From assembly GCA_002282715.1 (NCBI GenBank), contig NCKC01000018.1, positions 1-38,951 of the forward strand: a stretch of 38,951 nt of DNA. The letters are read 5' to 3'. Each line of letters starts with the position of its first letter. Position 1 is the stretch's first letter. A program made the translations under genes and the position numbers. The notes below the pieces were generated by a model. That model saw only the letters and a list, made by a program, of their open reading frames with translations, had not been told where the DNA came from and did not search any database. This DNA comes from Halothiobacillus sp. 15-55-196. Lineage in GTDB: Bacteria > Pseudomonadota > Gammaproteobacteria > Halothiobacillales > Halothiobacillaceae. This document shows, piece by piece, positions 8,903-17,718 of this stretch.

Positions 8903-10377
8903 GCAGCATGAACGGATGGGAAGTGGTCATCGGGCTTGAGATTCACGCGCAACTGGCCACGAAATCGAAAATATTTTCCGGCGCCTCGACCGCCTTCGGT
9001 GCCGAGCCGAATGTGCAGGCCTGTGCGGTTGATCTGGGCTTGCCGGGCGTATTACCCGTGCTGAATGCCGAGGCGGTGCGCATGGCCGCGTTGTTCGGCT
9101 TGGCGATCGGTGCGCATGTGGCGCCGGTGTCGAAGTTTGATCGCAAGAATTATTTCTATCCGGATTTGCCCAAGGGGTATCAGATCAGCCAGCTCGCGCA
9201 ACCGATTGTCAGCGGCGGTTCGGTCACAATCACGACTGGTGCGGGCGAAAAGGCCGTCAACAAGACGATCAATCTCACCCGCGCGCATCTTGAAGAAGAT
9301 GCGGGCAAGAGCCTGCATGAGGATTTTGCGGGCATGACCGGTATCGACTTGAATCGTGCGGGCACGCCGTTGATCGAAATCGTCTCCGAGCCGGAAATGC
9401 GTTCGGCCGCCGAAGCGGTGGCCTATGCCCGCAAGATTCATGCGATTGTGCAATACCTTGGGATTTGCGACGGCAACATGCAGGAGGGGTCATTCCGCGT
9501 GGATGCCAATGTCTCCGTGCGTCCGAAAGGTGAAACGAAGCTGGGTACGCGCACGGAAATCAAGAACGTGAACTCGTTCCGTTTCCTCGAACGGGCGATC
9601 GATTACGAGATCACCCGTCAGATTGAACTGATCGAGGATGGCGGTACGGTGCAGCAGCAAACACGGCTGTACGATCCCGACAAGGATGAGACCCGCATGA
9701 TGCGCACCAAGGAAGCGGCGGACGATTACCGCTACTTCCCCGATCCGGACTTGCTGCCCGTCGTGATCGACCCGTCGCTTCTGGCCGAATGGAAAGCCAG
9801 CCTGCCGGAACTGCCGGATGCCAAGGCCGCCCGGTACCAAAGCGAATATGGGCTCTCACCCTATGATGCCGGCGTGCTCACCAGCGCGCGGGCGATCGCG
9901 ACCTACTTCGAGCAGACCCTCAATGCCATGGGTTCGGCCACCGATGCCAAACTCTGCGCCAACTGGGTGACCGGCGCTTTGGCAGCCCAGCTCAATAAAG
10001 CGAACCTTGGAATCGAACAGAGCCCGGTATCGTCCGATGCATTGGCCGGGCTCTTGTTGCGCGTGGCGGACAATACCCTGTCGAACAAGCTCGCCAAGGA
10101 AGTATTCGATGCCATGTGGGCGGGCGAGGGCGATGCCGATTCGATTATCGATGCACGGGGCTTGAAGCAGATTACCGACAGCTCGGCGATCGAGGACATG
10201 GTTGATGGCATTCTGGCCGCCAATCCGGACAAAGTGGCCGAATACCGCAGCGGCAAGGACAAACTGTTCGGCTTCTTCGTCGGCCAGGTGATGAAAGCGG
10301 CCCAAGGGAAGGCGAATCCACAGCAGCTCAATGAAGTACTCAAAGCGCGGCTTGGTCCTTCGGAGGGTTCTTCATGA
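8899..10377 (+). CDS. gatB: aspartyl/glutamyl-tRNA amidotransferase subunit B
   Basis: Kinase/transamidase subunit that activates the tRNA-bound Asp or Glu side chain with ATP and transfers ammonia from GatA. The 492 residues start [27 protein letters not shown], then show [25 protein letters not shown], the [14 protein letters not shown] motif, and [19 protein letters not shown]. The C-terminal YqeY-like helical tail follows. The ATG at 8899 is chosen because AGGAGG precedes it and it overlaps the gatA stop by four bases. It overlaps hslO in the same way. With GlnRS also in this window, its main product is probably Asn-tRNA(Asn). Confidence 0.97.
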   Translation: MSSMNGWEVVIGLEIHAQLATKSKIFSGASTAFGAEPNVQACAVDLGLPGVLPVLNAEAVRMAALFGLAIGAHVAPVSKFDRKNYFYPDLPKGYQISQLAQPIVSGGSVTITTGAGEKAVNKTINLTRAHLEEDAGKSLHEDFAGMTGIDLNRAGTPLIEIVSEPEMRSAAEAVAYARKIHAIVQYLGICDGNMQEGSFRVDANVSVRPKGETKLGTRTEIKNVNSFRFLERAIDYEITRQIELIEDGGTVQQQTRLYDPDKDETRMMRTKEAADDYRYFPDPDLLPVVIDPSLLAEWKASLPELPDAKAARYQSEYGLSPYDAGVLTSARAIATYFEQTLNAMGSATDAKLCANWVTGALAAQLNKANLGIEQSPVSSDALAGLLLRVADNTLSNKLAKEVFDAMWAGEGDADSIIDARGLKQITDSSAIEDMVDGILAANPDKVAEYRSGKDKLFGFFVGQVMKAAQGKANPQQLNEVLKARLGPSEGSS

Positions 10378-11327
10378 GTGAATCCCTGCCTGAGCGTTCG
10401 ATACTGACGGCCGACCAGCTTTACCGCTTCGGTCTTGCCAACGGCAAGGTGCGGGGTGTTGCGGTCAGCCTCGATACGAGCTGGCGGACGGCTGGCGAAC
10501 ACCATGAATATCCCCCTGCGGTGGCACAGTTGCTGGGCCAATGTGTCGCTGCCGCCATGACGATGGTCGCCACCTTGAAGTTCGATGGCCGCCTGATTCT
10601 GCAATTCCGCGGTGAAGGGCCCGTTGCGCTACTCGTTGTGCAGGCGCGTTCGGATCTGAGTTACCGCGTGACGGCGCAGTGGTCTGAATCGCTGGTGGGC
10701 GACGTGTTGGATCAACCCATTCAGACGCTGTTCGGGGCAGGTCAGCTCGCGTTGACCATCGAACCGGATGAAGGCGTGCGTTACCAATCTCTGGTGCCGA
10801 TAGAAGGCACACAGATCGCCGAAGCGCTGGAAGGTTATTTCAGGCAATCGGAGCAGTTGCCGACACGACTCGTGCTCAGTGCCGATTCCGAACGTGCCAT
10901 GGGGCTCCTCATCCAGCAAGTGCCGGGCGAGGGCGGCACGCCGATGGTGCGCGCAGCCGCTGCCGATGCGGATTTTGATCACTTGTCGATCATGGTCGAT
11001 ACCTTGCTGACGCCTCAAGGCCGCATGGAATTTCAATCCACGGACATGCCGACCATCCTCTATCGTCTGTTTCATCAGGACGCGCTGGTGTTGACCCAAC
11101 TGTCGGATGTTCGCTTCTTTTGTGGTTGCTCACGCGCGGGTGTCGGAGCCATGCTCCGCTCATTAGGCCGAGCAGAGTTGAACGCCGCACAGCGGGATGG
11201 CGACGAGAAGGGTTATGTGGCGGTGCGCTGCGAATTTTGTGGTACCAACTATCGGTTTGATGCGGTCGATGTGGAGCAATTATTGCTAGATGACTCGGTT
11301 AGTCCACCTGATTCCACACGGCACTAG
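10374..11327 (+). CDS. hslO: redox-regulated chaperonin Hsp33
   Basis: Cytoplasmic holdase that is switched on when oxidants and heat release zinc from its C-terminal cysteine centre. At 317 residues it is slightly longer than E. coli Hsp33 (about 290). The zinc ligands are visible as Cys250-X-Cys252 (FFCGCSR) and Cys286-X2-Cys289 (CEFCG). The start overlaps the gatB stop (ATGA) with GGAGG upstream, so the two are translationally coupled. The next gene starts nine bases later. The N-terminal part has the usual [23 protein letters not shown] substrate-binding region. Confidence 0.96.
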   Translation: MSESLPERSILTADQLYRFGLANGKVRGVAVSLDTSWRTAGEHHEYPPAVAQLLGQCVAAAMTMVATLKFDGRLILQFRGEGPVALLVVQARSDLSYRVTAQWSESLVGDVLDQPIQTLFGAGQLALTIEPDEGVRYQSLVPIEGTQIAEALEGYFRQSEQLPTRLVLSADSERAMGLLIQQVPGEGGTPMVRAAAADADFDHLSIMVDTLLTPQGRMEFQSTDMPTILYRLFHQDALVLTQLSDVRFFCGCSRAGVGAMLRSLGRAELNAAQRDGDEKGYVAVRCEFCGTNYRFDAVDVEQLLLDDSVSPPDSTRH

Positions 11328-11336
11328 GAATTCCTC

Positions 11337-14300
11337 ATGAAGCAGATCGTGCATCCGGCCCCGGCAGATCGAATTGCGTATCTCGATGCGTTATTCGAAG
11401 AAGTCCGCATCAACATCCTGAACCGTCAGCACCCGATCAGCGGGCTGTTGCCAGCAAGCACGGCGGTCAATGCGCATGGCGATTACACCGATGCCTGGGT
11501 GCGGGATAACGTGTACAGCATTCTTGCCGCCTGGGGGTTGGGCATTGCCTATCGTCGCGTCGATAGCGCCGATGCCCGCGCCTATGAGCTGGAACAGGCC
11601 ACCGTCAAAAACATGCGCGGTTTGTTGACCGCAATGATGCGGCAGTCTGATCGAGTGGAGCGATTCAAGCTACGTCAGCAACCTACCGACGCATTGCATG
11701 CCAAATACGATACCGCCACCGGATTGGCCGTGGTGGGTGATGATGCCTGGGGGCACCTGCAACTGGATGCGACTTCGTTGTTCGTGTTGATGTTGGTACA
11801 AATGACGCTCAGCGGGTTGAAAATCATCGCGACACACGATGAAGTTGATTTCATCCAGAATCTGGTCTGGTACTTGTCTCGTGCCTACGCCACACCGGAC
11901 TTCGGCATCTGGGAGCGGGGGAACAAGATCAATCACGGCCAGCGTGAATTGAATGCCAGTTCGCTCGGCATGGTGCTGGCCGCGCTGGAAGCGGTGAACG
12001 GGTTCGATCTGTTCGGCGGTGATGGCGATGACCACAGCCGGGTGTTCGTGCTCGCCGATGATATCGCTCGTACCGAAATGACACTCAACGCCATTTTGCC
12101 GCGTGAATCCGGTTCCAAAGAAGTCGATGCGGCGCTGTTATCGATCGTGGGTTTTCCCGCATTCGCCGTGCGTGATCGGCATAAAGCCCAGGCCGTCGAT
12201 ACAGCCATTCGCCAGAAACTGACGGGCAGGTTCGGCTGTAAACGATTTTTGCGCGATGGTCATCAGACCGTGCTGGAAGATGAGCAGAAGCTGCACTACG
12301 AACCCGCGGAGCTCGAAACATTCGCCGGTATCGAATCCGAATGGCCACTGTTTTTCACCTACCAACTCATCAATCATCTGTTCGCCGGCAACCATGAAGC
12401 CGCAGAGGCCACAAACCGGCAACTGATGCGTGCCGCAGTCGAGCACGATGGCCTCTGGCTTCTACCTGAACTGTATTTTGTTTTGCCCGAAGATATCGAG
12501 GAAGAGCGACGTAATCCCGGCTCGACTGACCGTTCACCCAATGACAACCAACCGCTCGTTTGGGCTCAGAGTCTCTGGGTGCTTGGCCGTTTGCTGCTTT
12601 GCAGGGCGCTCGATGTCAGCGATCTTGATCCCATCAATCGTCGGCATCAATTACGCGGTCCGGAAACGACCCGGGCCGTTTCAGTTGCCCTGATCGCCGA
12701 AACGCCCGCTGTCGATTCGGCTTTGATAGAAATGGGTTCTGATCGGCATGCGCTTCTGGGCGAATCGAGGGTACGGATCGGATCGGTTCGTTCGCTGATT
12801 GAAAATCTCGTCGATCTGGGTGCGAACGAGCGCTTGGGCTTGAGTGGTCGCCCACGTCGGCGGATTCTGGCTTTGAGCACAGCCAAAGTCTATGAAATCG
12901 AAGGGCACCAATGGCTCATTGTTCCGCAACTATTTGATACCGATAAATTTTACCTGACCCAGGATTTAGCCATCCTTGTGCAGGAGCTGCGTTCAACCAT
13001 TCAGTATCTGCATCAGTTCTGGCAACAACCGGGCAGACCCGTTCTGACCATCATGATCAGTGAGTGGATGCTCAAGTCACCGGATTTCGGTGTGTTGCTG
13101 AGTTTCCTCCGGGATGAAGTCATGCGTGGCGAGGTCTTCGGGGTGCCGGTGCATCTCGATCGGGTGGAAGCTCTTGTCTTGCGCAGTCATCGCATTCGCT
13201 TGCCCGGGAAAATCGAGCAGTGGTCTGTTCGCGTTCGAATGCGCGGTTTCAATCCTAACGTCATAGCCGAAACACACGAAAATGAATCTCCAAGCTGGAC
13301 ACCGGACGATTCCGATGCCAGGCTGGTCGAGCTGCTGCGTATACTCGCCTTACCTTATGAACGCCTGAAAATTGCCGAGGAACTTGCCAGTCGGCATAAG
13401 GATTTGGATATCGCAATCCCTGATTCAACGGGGCATTCCTGGGTGCTGCGTGAACTGGTTGAGGATGTGTTCCGCTTCGCGCAACAGATGCGAGCCTGGG
13501 GCGCGATGCGTAGAAGTGCCGAATTGCTGGATAAGGTCGATGCCTATCTGGACGTGTCATTGATGGATCTGCTGGTTCGACAGAAACGATTGGCGGTTGG
13601 GCGTTCCTATACCAGTAAGGCTTTGATTTCAGAACCGATACCCAATCTTGAGATTCTAAAACGTATCCGCCAGTTCTGTGGCGATGATCCACGCGAACGT
13701 ATTCTCACTCAGGAGATGATCGTTCATCTGGGTGGTCTCATCCGCGCGGAACCTGATTTATTTGAAAATGTGATTACTCTGCGGATCGGCCCGCTGTTAC
13801 AAACCCTGATTGCCCTGACCGCACGCGAAAAAGACCTGACACCAAGCGCAGCGTTTGATTGGCTGATGGAGCAGCCACCGAGTGTCATCAGTCGAAGACT
13901 GCGGTCCGCGCTGACTTGGCAAGGGGGCGCTTCGCGGCTGGAATCAATCCGTCTGGCCGGTGGTTCCGTCCGTTTCGATGGTCTGACATTTCAAGCCAAG
14001 GATGATCCCAAATCGACGGCAGCCGACTGGTTGCAGTGGCGTATGGTCGAGGGCGCGATCGGTCGCCTGCCGGACGCTTTCTACAGTGGCGTATGGGCAT
14101 TGTTGGCGCATACGCCGGCGTTGATCATCGGGGATCGCTACAACCCGCGCAACACCTTGGACAGCGCATTGTTCCGCAGTCAGTCCACTGCCGGAGAGAA
14201 GAATTTCGCCCTGACTGTCGAGCATATTCTCAATCGCATTGCCGCACCGGAATACCGTCATCTTGTCATTGAGGCGCTTGAGGCACTGATGCTGGTGACG

Positions 14301-14549
14301 CAGAAAAATCCCGGGCTGAAATTGCAAGATGCCCTGATTATCGATGTGCTGATTGGTCATGCGGTTCGATTGGCCTGGTGTCGTGGTCAGCAGGGTGAAC
14401 ATGCCCGTTACGACGAAGTGCGTGACCAGGCCTGGAGCGCGTTTTATCAGCTACCGCCGCATCAGGTGGCTTACTATGTCACCGAAGCGCTTGAAACATT
14501 GTTGGGTATGGCGGATGCTCCGGAAGTTGGCGCTGTGGAGGTTGACTGA
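11337..14549 (+). CDS. phosphorylase kinase alpha/beta-subunit-like protein (GH15-like fold)
   Basis: A 1070-residue protein that, from memory of the eukaryotic PHKA/PHKB sequences, is colinear with the regulatory alpha subunit of phosphorylase kinase over its whole length. The N-terminal (alpha/alpha)6 glucoamylase-like domain has DAWVRDNVYSILAAWGLG (52-69), VVGDDAWGHLQLDATS, DFGIWERG with Glu193 at the position of a GH15 catalytic acid, SKEVDAALLSIVGFPAFAV and EPAELETF. Later come LSGRP (about 502), a PQ-FYL-D block (about 530-550), and C-terminal VEHILNRIAAPEYRHLVIEAL (about 961). The eukaryotic phosphorylation loop and CAAX tail are absent. No kinase gamma subunit is visible here. AGGAATTCCTC precedes the ATG; its TGA overlaps the glk ATG. 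It may sense or bind oligosaccharide, hydrolyse it, or regulate a partner; the biochemical role is unknown. Confidence 0.85.
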   Translation: MKQIVHPAPADRIAYLDALFEEVRINILNRQHPISGLLPASTAVNAHGDYTDAWVRDNVYSILAAWGLGIAYRRVDSADARAYELEQATVKNMRGLLTAMMRQSDRVERFKLRQQPTDALHAKYDTATGLAVVGDDAWGHLQLDATSLFVLMLVQMTLSGLKIIATHDEVDFIQNLVWYLSRAYATPDFGIWERGNKINHGQRELNASSLGMVLAALEAVNGFDLFGGDGDDHSRVFVLADDIARTEMTLNAILPRESGSKEVDAALLSIVGFPAFAVRDRHKAQAVDTAIRQKLTGRFGCKRFLRDGHQTVLEDEQKLHYEPAELETFAGIESEWPLFFTYQLINHLFAGNHEAAEATNRQLMRAAVEHDGLWLLPELYFVLPEDIEEERRNPGSTDRSPNDNQPLVWAQSLWVLGRLLLCRALDVSDLDPINRRHQLRGPETTRAVSVALIAETPAVDSALIEMGSDRHALLGESRVRIGSVRSLIENLVDLGANERLGLSGRPRRRILALSTAKVYEIEGHQWLIVPQLFDTDKFYLTQDLAILVQELRSTIQYLHQFWQQPGRPVLTIMISEWMLKSPDFGVLLSFLRDEVMRGEVFGVPVHLDRVEALVLRSHRIRLPGKIEQWSVRVRMRGFNPNVIAETHENESPSWTPDDSDARLVELLRILALPYERLKIAEELASRHKDLDIAIPDSTGHSWVLRELVEDVFRFAQQMRAWGAMRRSAELLDKVDAYLDVSLMDLLVRQKRLAVGRSYTSKALISEPIPNLEILKRIRQFCGDDPRERILTQEMIVHLGGLIRAEPDLFENVITLRIGPLLQTLIALTAREKDLTPSAAFDWLMEQPPSVISRRLRSALTWQGGASRLESIRLAGGSVRFDGLTFQAKDDPKSTAADWLQWRMVEGAIGRLPDAFYSGVWALLAHTPALIIGDRYNPRNTLDSALFRSQSTAGEKNFALTVEHILNRIAAPEYRHLVIEALEALMLVTQKNPGLKLQDALIIDVLIGHAVRLAWCRGQQGEHARYDEVRDQAWSAFYQLPPHQVAYYVTEALETLLGMADAPEVGAVEVD

Positions 14550-15562
14550 TGATTTTAGCTGGCGATATCGGTGGCACCAAGACGCTATTGGCGTTGTTCG
14601 AAGAAGAGCGTGGGCGCATTCTTTTTCAGAAACGCTTCGAGAGCGCTATCGCCGATCGATTCGACAAATTGCTCGCTGATTTTCTGGCCGAAGTCGAGCG
14701 TTCAGCCCTGGTCAAGGAGGCAATTAACGCTGCGGGCTTCGGTATCGCAGGCCCGGTGACGGGCGAGCCGGGCAGCCAGAAAGTTCAGGCAACCAATCTG
14801 CCCTGGCAAATGGACAGCCGAACGATTTCACATCAACTCGGGGGCGTTCCGGTCGTATTCGCCAATGATTTGGTCGTGAGCGGCACGGCGGCCATTGCCA
14901 GCAAACCCGCCTACCGTGTTGCGCTCAATCCATCTGCGATGGAAACGACGGGGCACGCCGCCGTTATTGCCGCTGGCACCGGCCTCGGCGAGGCATTGTT
15001 TTATTATGATGGCGTCACACACCATCCCATGCCTACCGAAGGCGGTCACACCGATTTTGCGCCCAATGATGCACTTGAATCCGAACTTTGGGCGTATTTG
15101 CGCCGCCACCATAATGGACACGTGAGTTATGAACGTATTTTATGTGGGCGGGGGTTTTATCATTTATATGGCTTTGTGCGCGATCAAGGTTTAGCGCCGG
15201 AGTCTCCGCACATGGTTGAAAAATTTGCACAGGTCAGTGATCCCAGCGCACTGATCACGCAGCAAGCGGTCGCGGGCAGCGACGCCATCAGCGTGCGGGC
15301 CTGTCAACTGTTCGCCCGTATTTATGGCGCCGAAGCGGGTAATCTGGCACTGAAATCCTTGCCCTTCGGAGGCGTTTTTGTTGCCGGGGCCATCGCCGGA
15401 CACATTCTGCCGTTCTTGCAGCAGGAATTCATGCGTGGATTCCTGGATAAAGGCCGTTTCTCCGGGCTGCTGCAACAAATCCCCGTGTGGGTGGTCAGCG
15501 ATCCCGAGCTTGCACTGAAAGGTGCGGCCGTGCTGGCCTTGAAGCTACGCAAGTCAACTTGA
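14549..15562 (+). CDS. glk: glucokinase (Glk family)
   Basis: Cytoplasmic ATP-dependent kinase making glucose 6-phosphate. The 337 residues show the phosphate loop GDIGGTKT, GFGIAGPVTG, the sugar-binding NLPW and FANDLVVSG with its Asn-Asp pair, AAGTGLGEALFYYDG, PTEGGHTDFAP and HVSYERILCGRGFYHLYGF, all of the Glk (not ROK) family. The ATG shares its A with the TGA of the phosphorylase kinase-like gene, which implies coupled translation and a linked function in glucose or glycogen use. thiE follows after 18 bases. Confidence 0.95.
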   Translation: MILAGDIGGTKTLLALFEEERGRILFQKRFESAIADRFDKLLADFLAEVERSALVKEAINAAGFGIAGPVTGEPGSQKVQATNLPWQMDSRTISHQLGGVPVVFANDLVVSGTAAIASKPAYRVALNPSAMETTGHAAVIAAGTGLGEALFYYDGVTHHPMPTEGGHTDFAPNDALESELWAYLRRHHNGHVSYERILCGRGFYHLYGFVRDQGLAPESPHMVEKFAQVSDPSALITQQAVAGSDAISVRACQLFARIYGAEAGNLALKSLPFGGVFVAGAIAGHILPFLQQEFMRGFLDKGRFSGLLQQIPVWVVSDPELALKGAAVLALKLRKST

Positions 15563-15580
15563 TGAGCCGGAACTCATAAC

Positions 15581-16213
15581 ATGCGCAATCGTTTACACGG
15601 CCTTTATGTCATTACCGATACGGTACAATTCAAACGGGAAGCCCTCGTGCGTGTTGTCGCTGAAGCGATTGCCGGTGGTGCCCGCATCGTTCAGTACCGC
15701 GACAAGTCCGACGACTCAGAACGGCGTCTGGCTGAGGCTTCGGCACTTCGTACGCTGACACTCGAACACGAGGTGTTGTTCCTGATCAATGATGATCTCG
15801 ATCTGGCCGAGGCGGTGGCCGCCGATGGTGTGCACCTGGGACGAGAGGATGGCGCGATCGAAGCGGCCCGGGCACGATTGGGCACCGAGGCCGTCATCGG
15901 TGCATCGTGCTACAACTCCCTTGAACTGGCGGGTGATGCAGTGCAGGCGGGAGCGGATTACGTGGCCTTCGGTGCATTTTTCCCCAGCAGAACCAAGCCT
16001 GATGCCGCGGTCGCCTCAATGGCGTTATTGATTGAGGCCAAGCAGAAATTGAATGTGCCGATCTGCGCCATCGGTGGCATTACCAGGGACTCGGCACCTG
16101 AATTGATCAGCGCGGGTGCCGATATGCTGGCAGTGATTTCTGCCGTATTTTCTGCAACCGATATTGAAGCAGCCGCCCGTGATTTTTCCACGCTATGGCC
16201 ATCAGCTGTTTAA
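15581..16213 (+). CDS. thiE: thiamine-phosphate synthase
   Basis: Joins the pyrimidine (HMP-PP) and thiazole (THZ-P) halves to give thiamine monophosphate. The 210-residue TIM barrel shows LYVITD near the start, GGARIVQYRDKSDD for the pyrimidine site, LINDDLDLAEAVAADGVHLGREDG, IGASCYNSLELA, ADYVAFGAFFPSRTKPDA and the phosphate-binding CAIGGIT. The start fits the family. It is the last gene of the run from gatC, followed by a repeat element. No other thi gene is in view. Confidence 0.95.
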   Translation: MRNRLHGLYVITDTVQFKREALVRVVAEAIAGGARIVQYRDKSDDSERRLAEASALRTLTLEHEVLFLINDDLDLAEAVAADGVHLGREDGAIEAARARLGTEAVIGASCYNSLELAGDAVQAGADYVAFGAFFPSRTKPDAAVASMALLIEAKQKLNVPICAIGGITRDSAPELISAGADMLAVISAVFSATDIEAAARDFSTLWPSAV

Positions 16214-16248
16214 TCCGTATTGTTCCGATGGTCTCATACAGCAGAGAA

Positions 16249-16351
16249 GCTCGAAAAACCCGTCATTCCCGCGTAGGCGGGAATCCATGGCCTTGATTTT
16301 TCTGGGTTCCCGCTTTCGCGGGAACGACGAATCTTGGGTGTTTCGAGGTGC
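16249..16351. repeat. composite repeat, copy C: two REP palindromes inside CTCGAAAAACC-type ends
   Basis: The outer ends are GCTCGAAAAACC (16249-16260) and GGGTGTTTCGAGGTGC (16336-16351), inverted relatives of the termini of copies A (1438) and B (19585). Between them sit two palindromes of the widespread bacterial REP type: ATTCCCGCGTAGGCGGGAAT and TTCCCGCTTTCGCGGGAA. It lies in the 185-base gap between thiE and hemL and could also stop or protect transcripts. Confidence 0.8.
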
Positions 16352-16398
16352 TCGGCAGTCAGATTGTATTGTGGCCAAAATCACCTTAGGAGTTAAGT

Positions 16399-17679
16399 AT
16401 GTCGAGCAACGAAAGCCTGTTTACTGCCGCCCAAAAGCACATCCCCGGCGGGGTCAATTCCCCGGTACGCGCCTTCCGTTCCGTCGGCGGTTCGCCTGTT
16501 TTTGTCAAGAAGGCGGCCGGTGCCTATTTCTGGGACGAGAACGACAAGCGATATATCGATTACGTCGGTTCGTGGGGGCCGATGATCCTCGGGCATGCGC
16601 ATCCTGCTGTGATTGAAGCGGTTCGTGCCGCAGCGCTCAATGGCTTGTCCTACGGTGCGCCGACCGTGGCCGAGACCCACATGGCCGACAAGATCTGCGA
16701 AATCATGCCTTCCATCGAGATGGTGCGACTGACCTCGTCCGGCACCGAGGCGACCATGAGTGCCATTCGATTGGCCCGAGGCTTCACCGGACGGGATCGG
16801 ATCGTGAAATTCGAAGGCAATTATCACGGTCATTCCGATTCATTGCTGGTCAAAGCAGGTTCCGGTGCCCTCACGTTTGGTGTGCCGAGTTCGCCCGGCG
16901 TGCCAAAGGCACTGGCAGAGCTGACGATCACGCTCGAATACAACAACATCGAGCAGGTGCGTGAAACTTTTGCCGAGATGGGTGATGACATTGCCGCGAT
17001 CATTGTCGAACCGGTGGCCGGTAACATGAACTGCATCCCGCCCGTGCCGGGTTTCCTCGAAGGTTTGCGTGCCGTATGCGACGAGTATGGCGCCGTGCTG
17101 ATTTTCGATGAAGTGATGACGGGCTTTCGCGTCGCGCTGGGCGGGGTTCAATCAAAGGTCAACATCACGCCGGATCTGACGACTTTGGGCAAAATCATCG
17201 GCGGTGGCATGCCGGTGGGGGCATTTGGCGGCAAGCGCGAGATCATGTCGCACATCTCACCGCTCGGGCCGGTATATCAGGCGGGTACGTTATCGGGCAA
17301 CCCGGTTGCAATGGCAGCCGGGCTCGTCACGCTCGAATTGCTGCAGGAACCGGGGTTCCACGAGCGCCTGACGGCCAAGACAACGATGCTGTGTGAGGGT
17401 TTGAACAAGGCCGCGGCGGCGGCGGGTGTGCCTGTTATCACGCAACAAGCGGGCGGGATGTTCGGTCTGTTTTTCACGCAGGAAAAATCAGTGACGAGTT
17501 TTGCCGCGGCAACACACTGTGATACGGATGCCTTCAATCGGTTCTTCCACGGCATGTTGGACGCGGGCGTGTATTTCGCACCATCTGCCTATGAAGCGGG
17601 TTTTGTCTCGCAGGCGCACACCGAGGCAGATATCGAAGAAACGATTCACCAGGCCGAACAGGTGTTGCGTGCGCTGTAA
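16399..17679 (+). CDS. hemL: glutamate-1-semialdehyde 2,1-aminomutase
   Basis: PLP enzyme of the C5 heme pathway that converts glutamate 1-semialdehyde to 5-aminolevulinate. The 426 residues match the family. The pyridoxal lysine is Lys265 in [18 protein letters not shown], the same number as in E. coli. Other marks are the gabaculine-sensitive start [34 protein letters not shown] and [17 protein letters not shown] gives a clear ribosome site. It sits between repeat copy C and glmS, 39 bases before the latter. Confidence 0.98.
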   Translation: MSSNESLFTAAQKHIPGGVNSPVRAFRSVGGSPVFVKKAAGAYFWDENDKRYIDYVGSWGPMILGHAHPAVIEAVRAAALNGLSYGAPTVAETHMADKICEIMPSIEMVRLTSSGTEATMSAIRLARGFTGRDRIVKFEGNYHGHSDSLLVKAGSGALTFGVPSSPGVPKALAELTITLEYNNIEQVRETFAEMGDDIAAIIVEPVAGNMNCIPPVPGFLEGLRAVCDEYGAVLIFDEVMTGFRVALGGVQSKVNITPDLTTLGKIIGGGMPVGAFGGKREIMSHISPLGPVYQAGTLSGNPVAMAAGLVTLELLQEPGFHERLTAKTTMLCEGLNKAAAAAGVPVITQQAGGMFGLFFTQEKSVTSFAAATHCDTDAFNRFFHGMLDAGVYFAPSAYEAGFVSQAHTEADIEETIHQAEQVLRAL

Positions 17680-17718
17680 TTCATTATTCCCCAATTATTC
17701 TTTTATCTGGAACTGACT

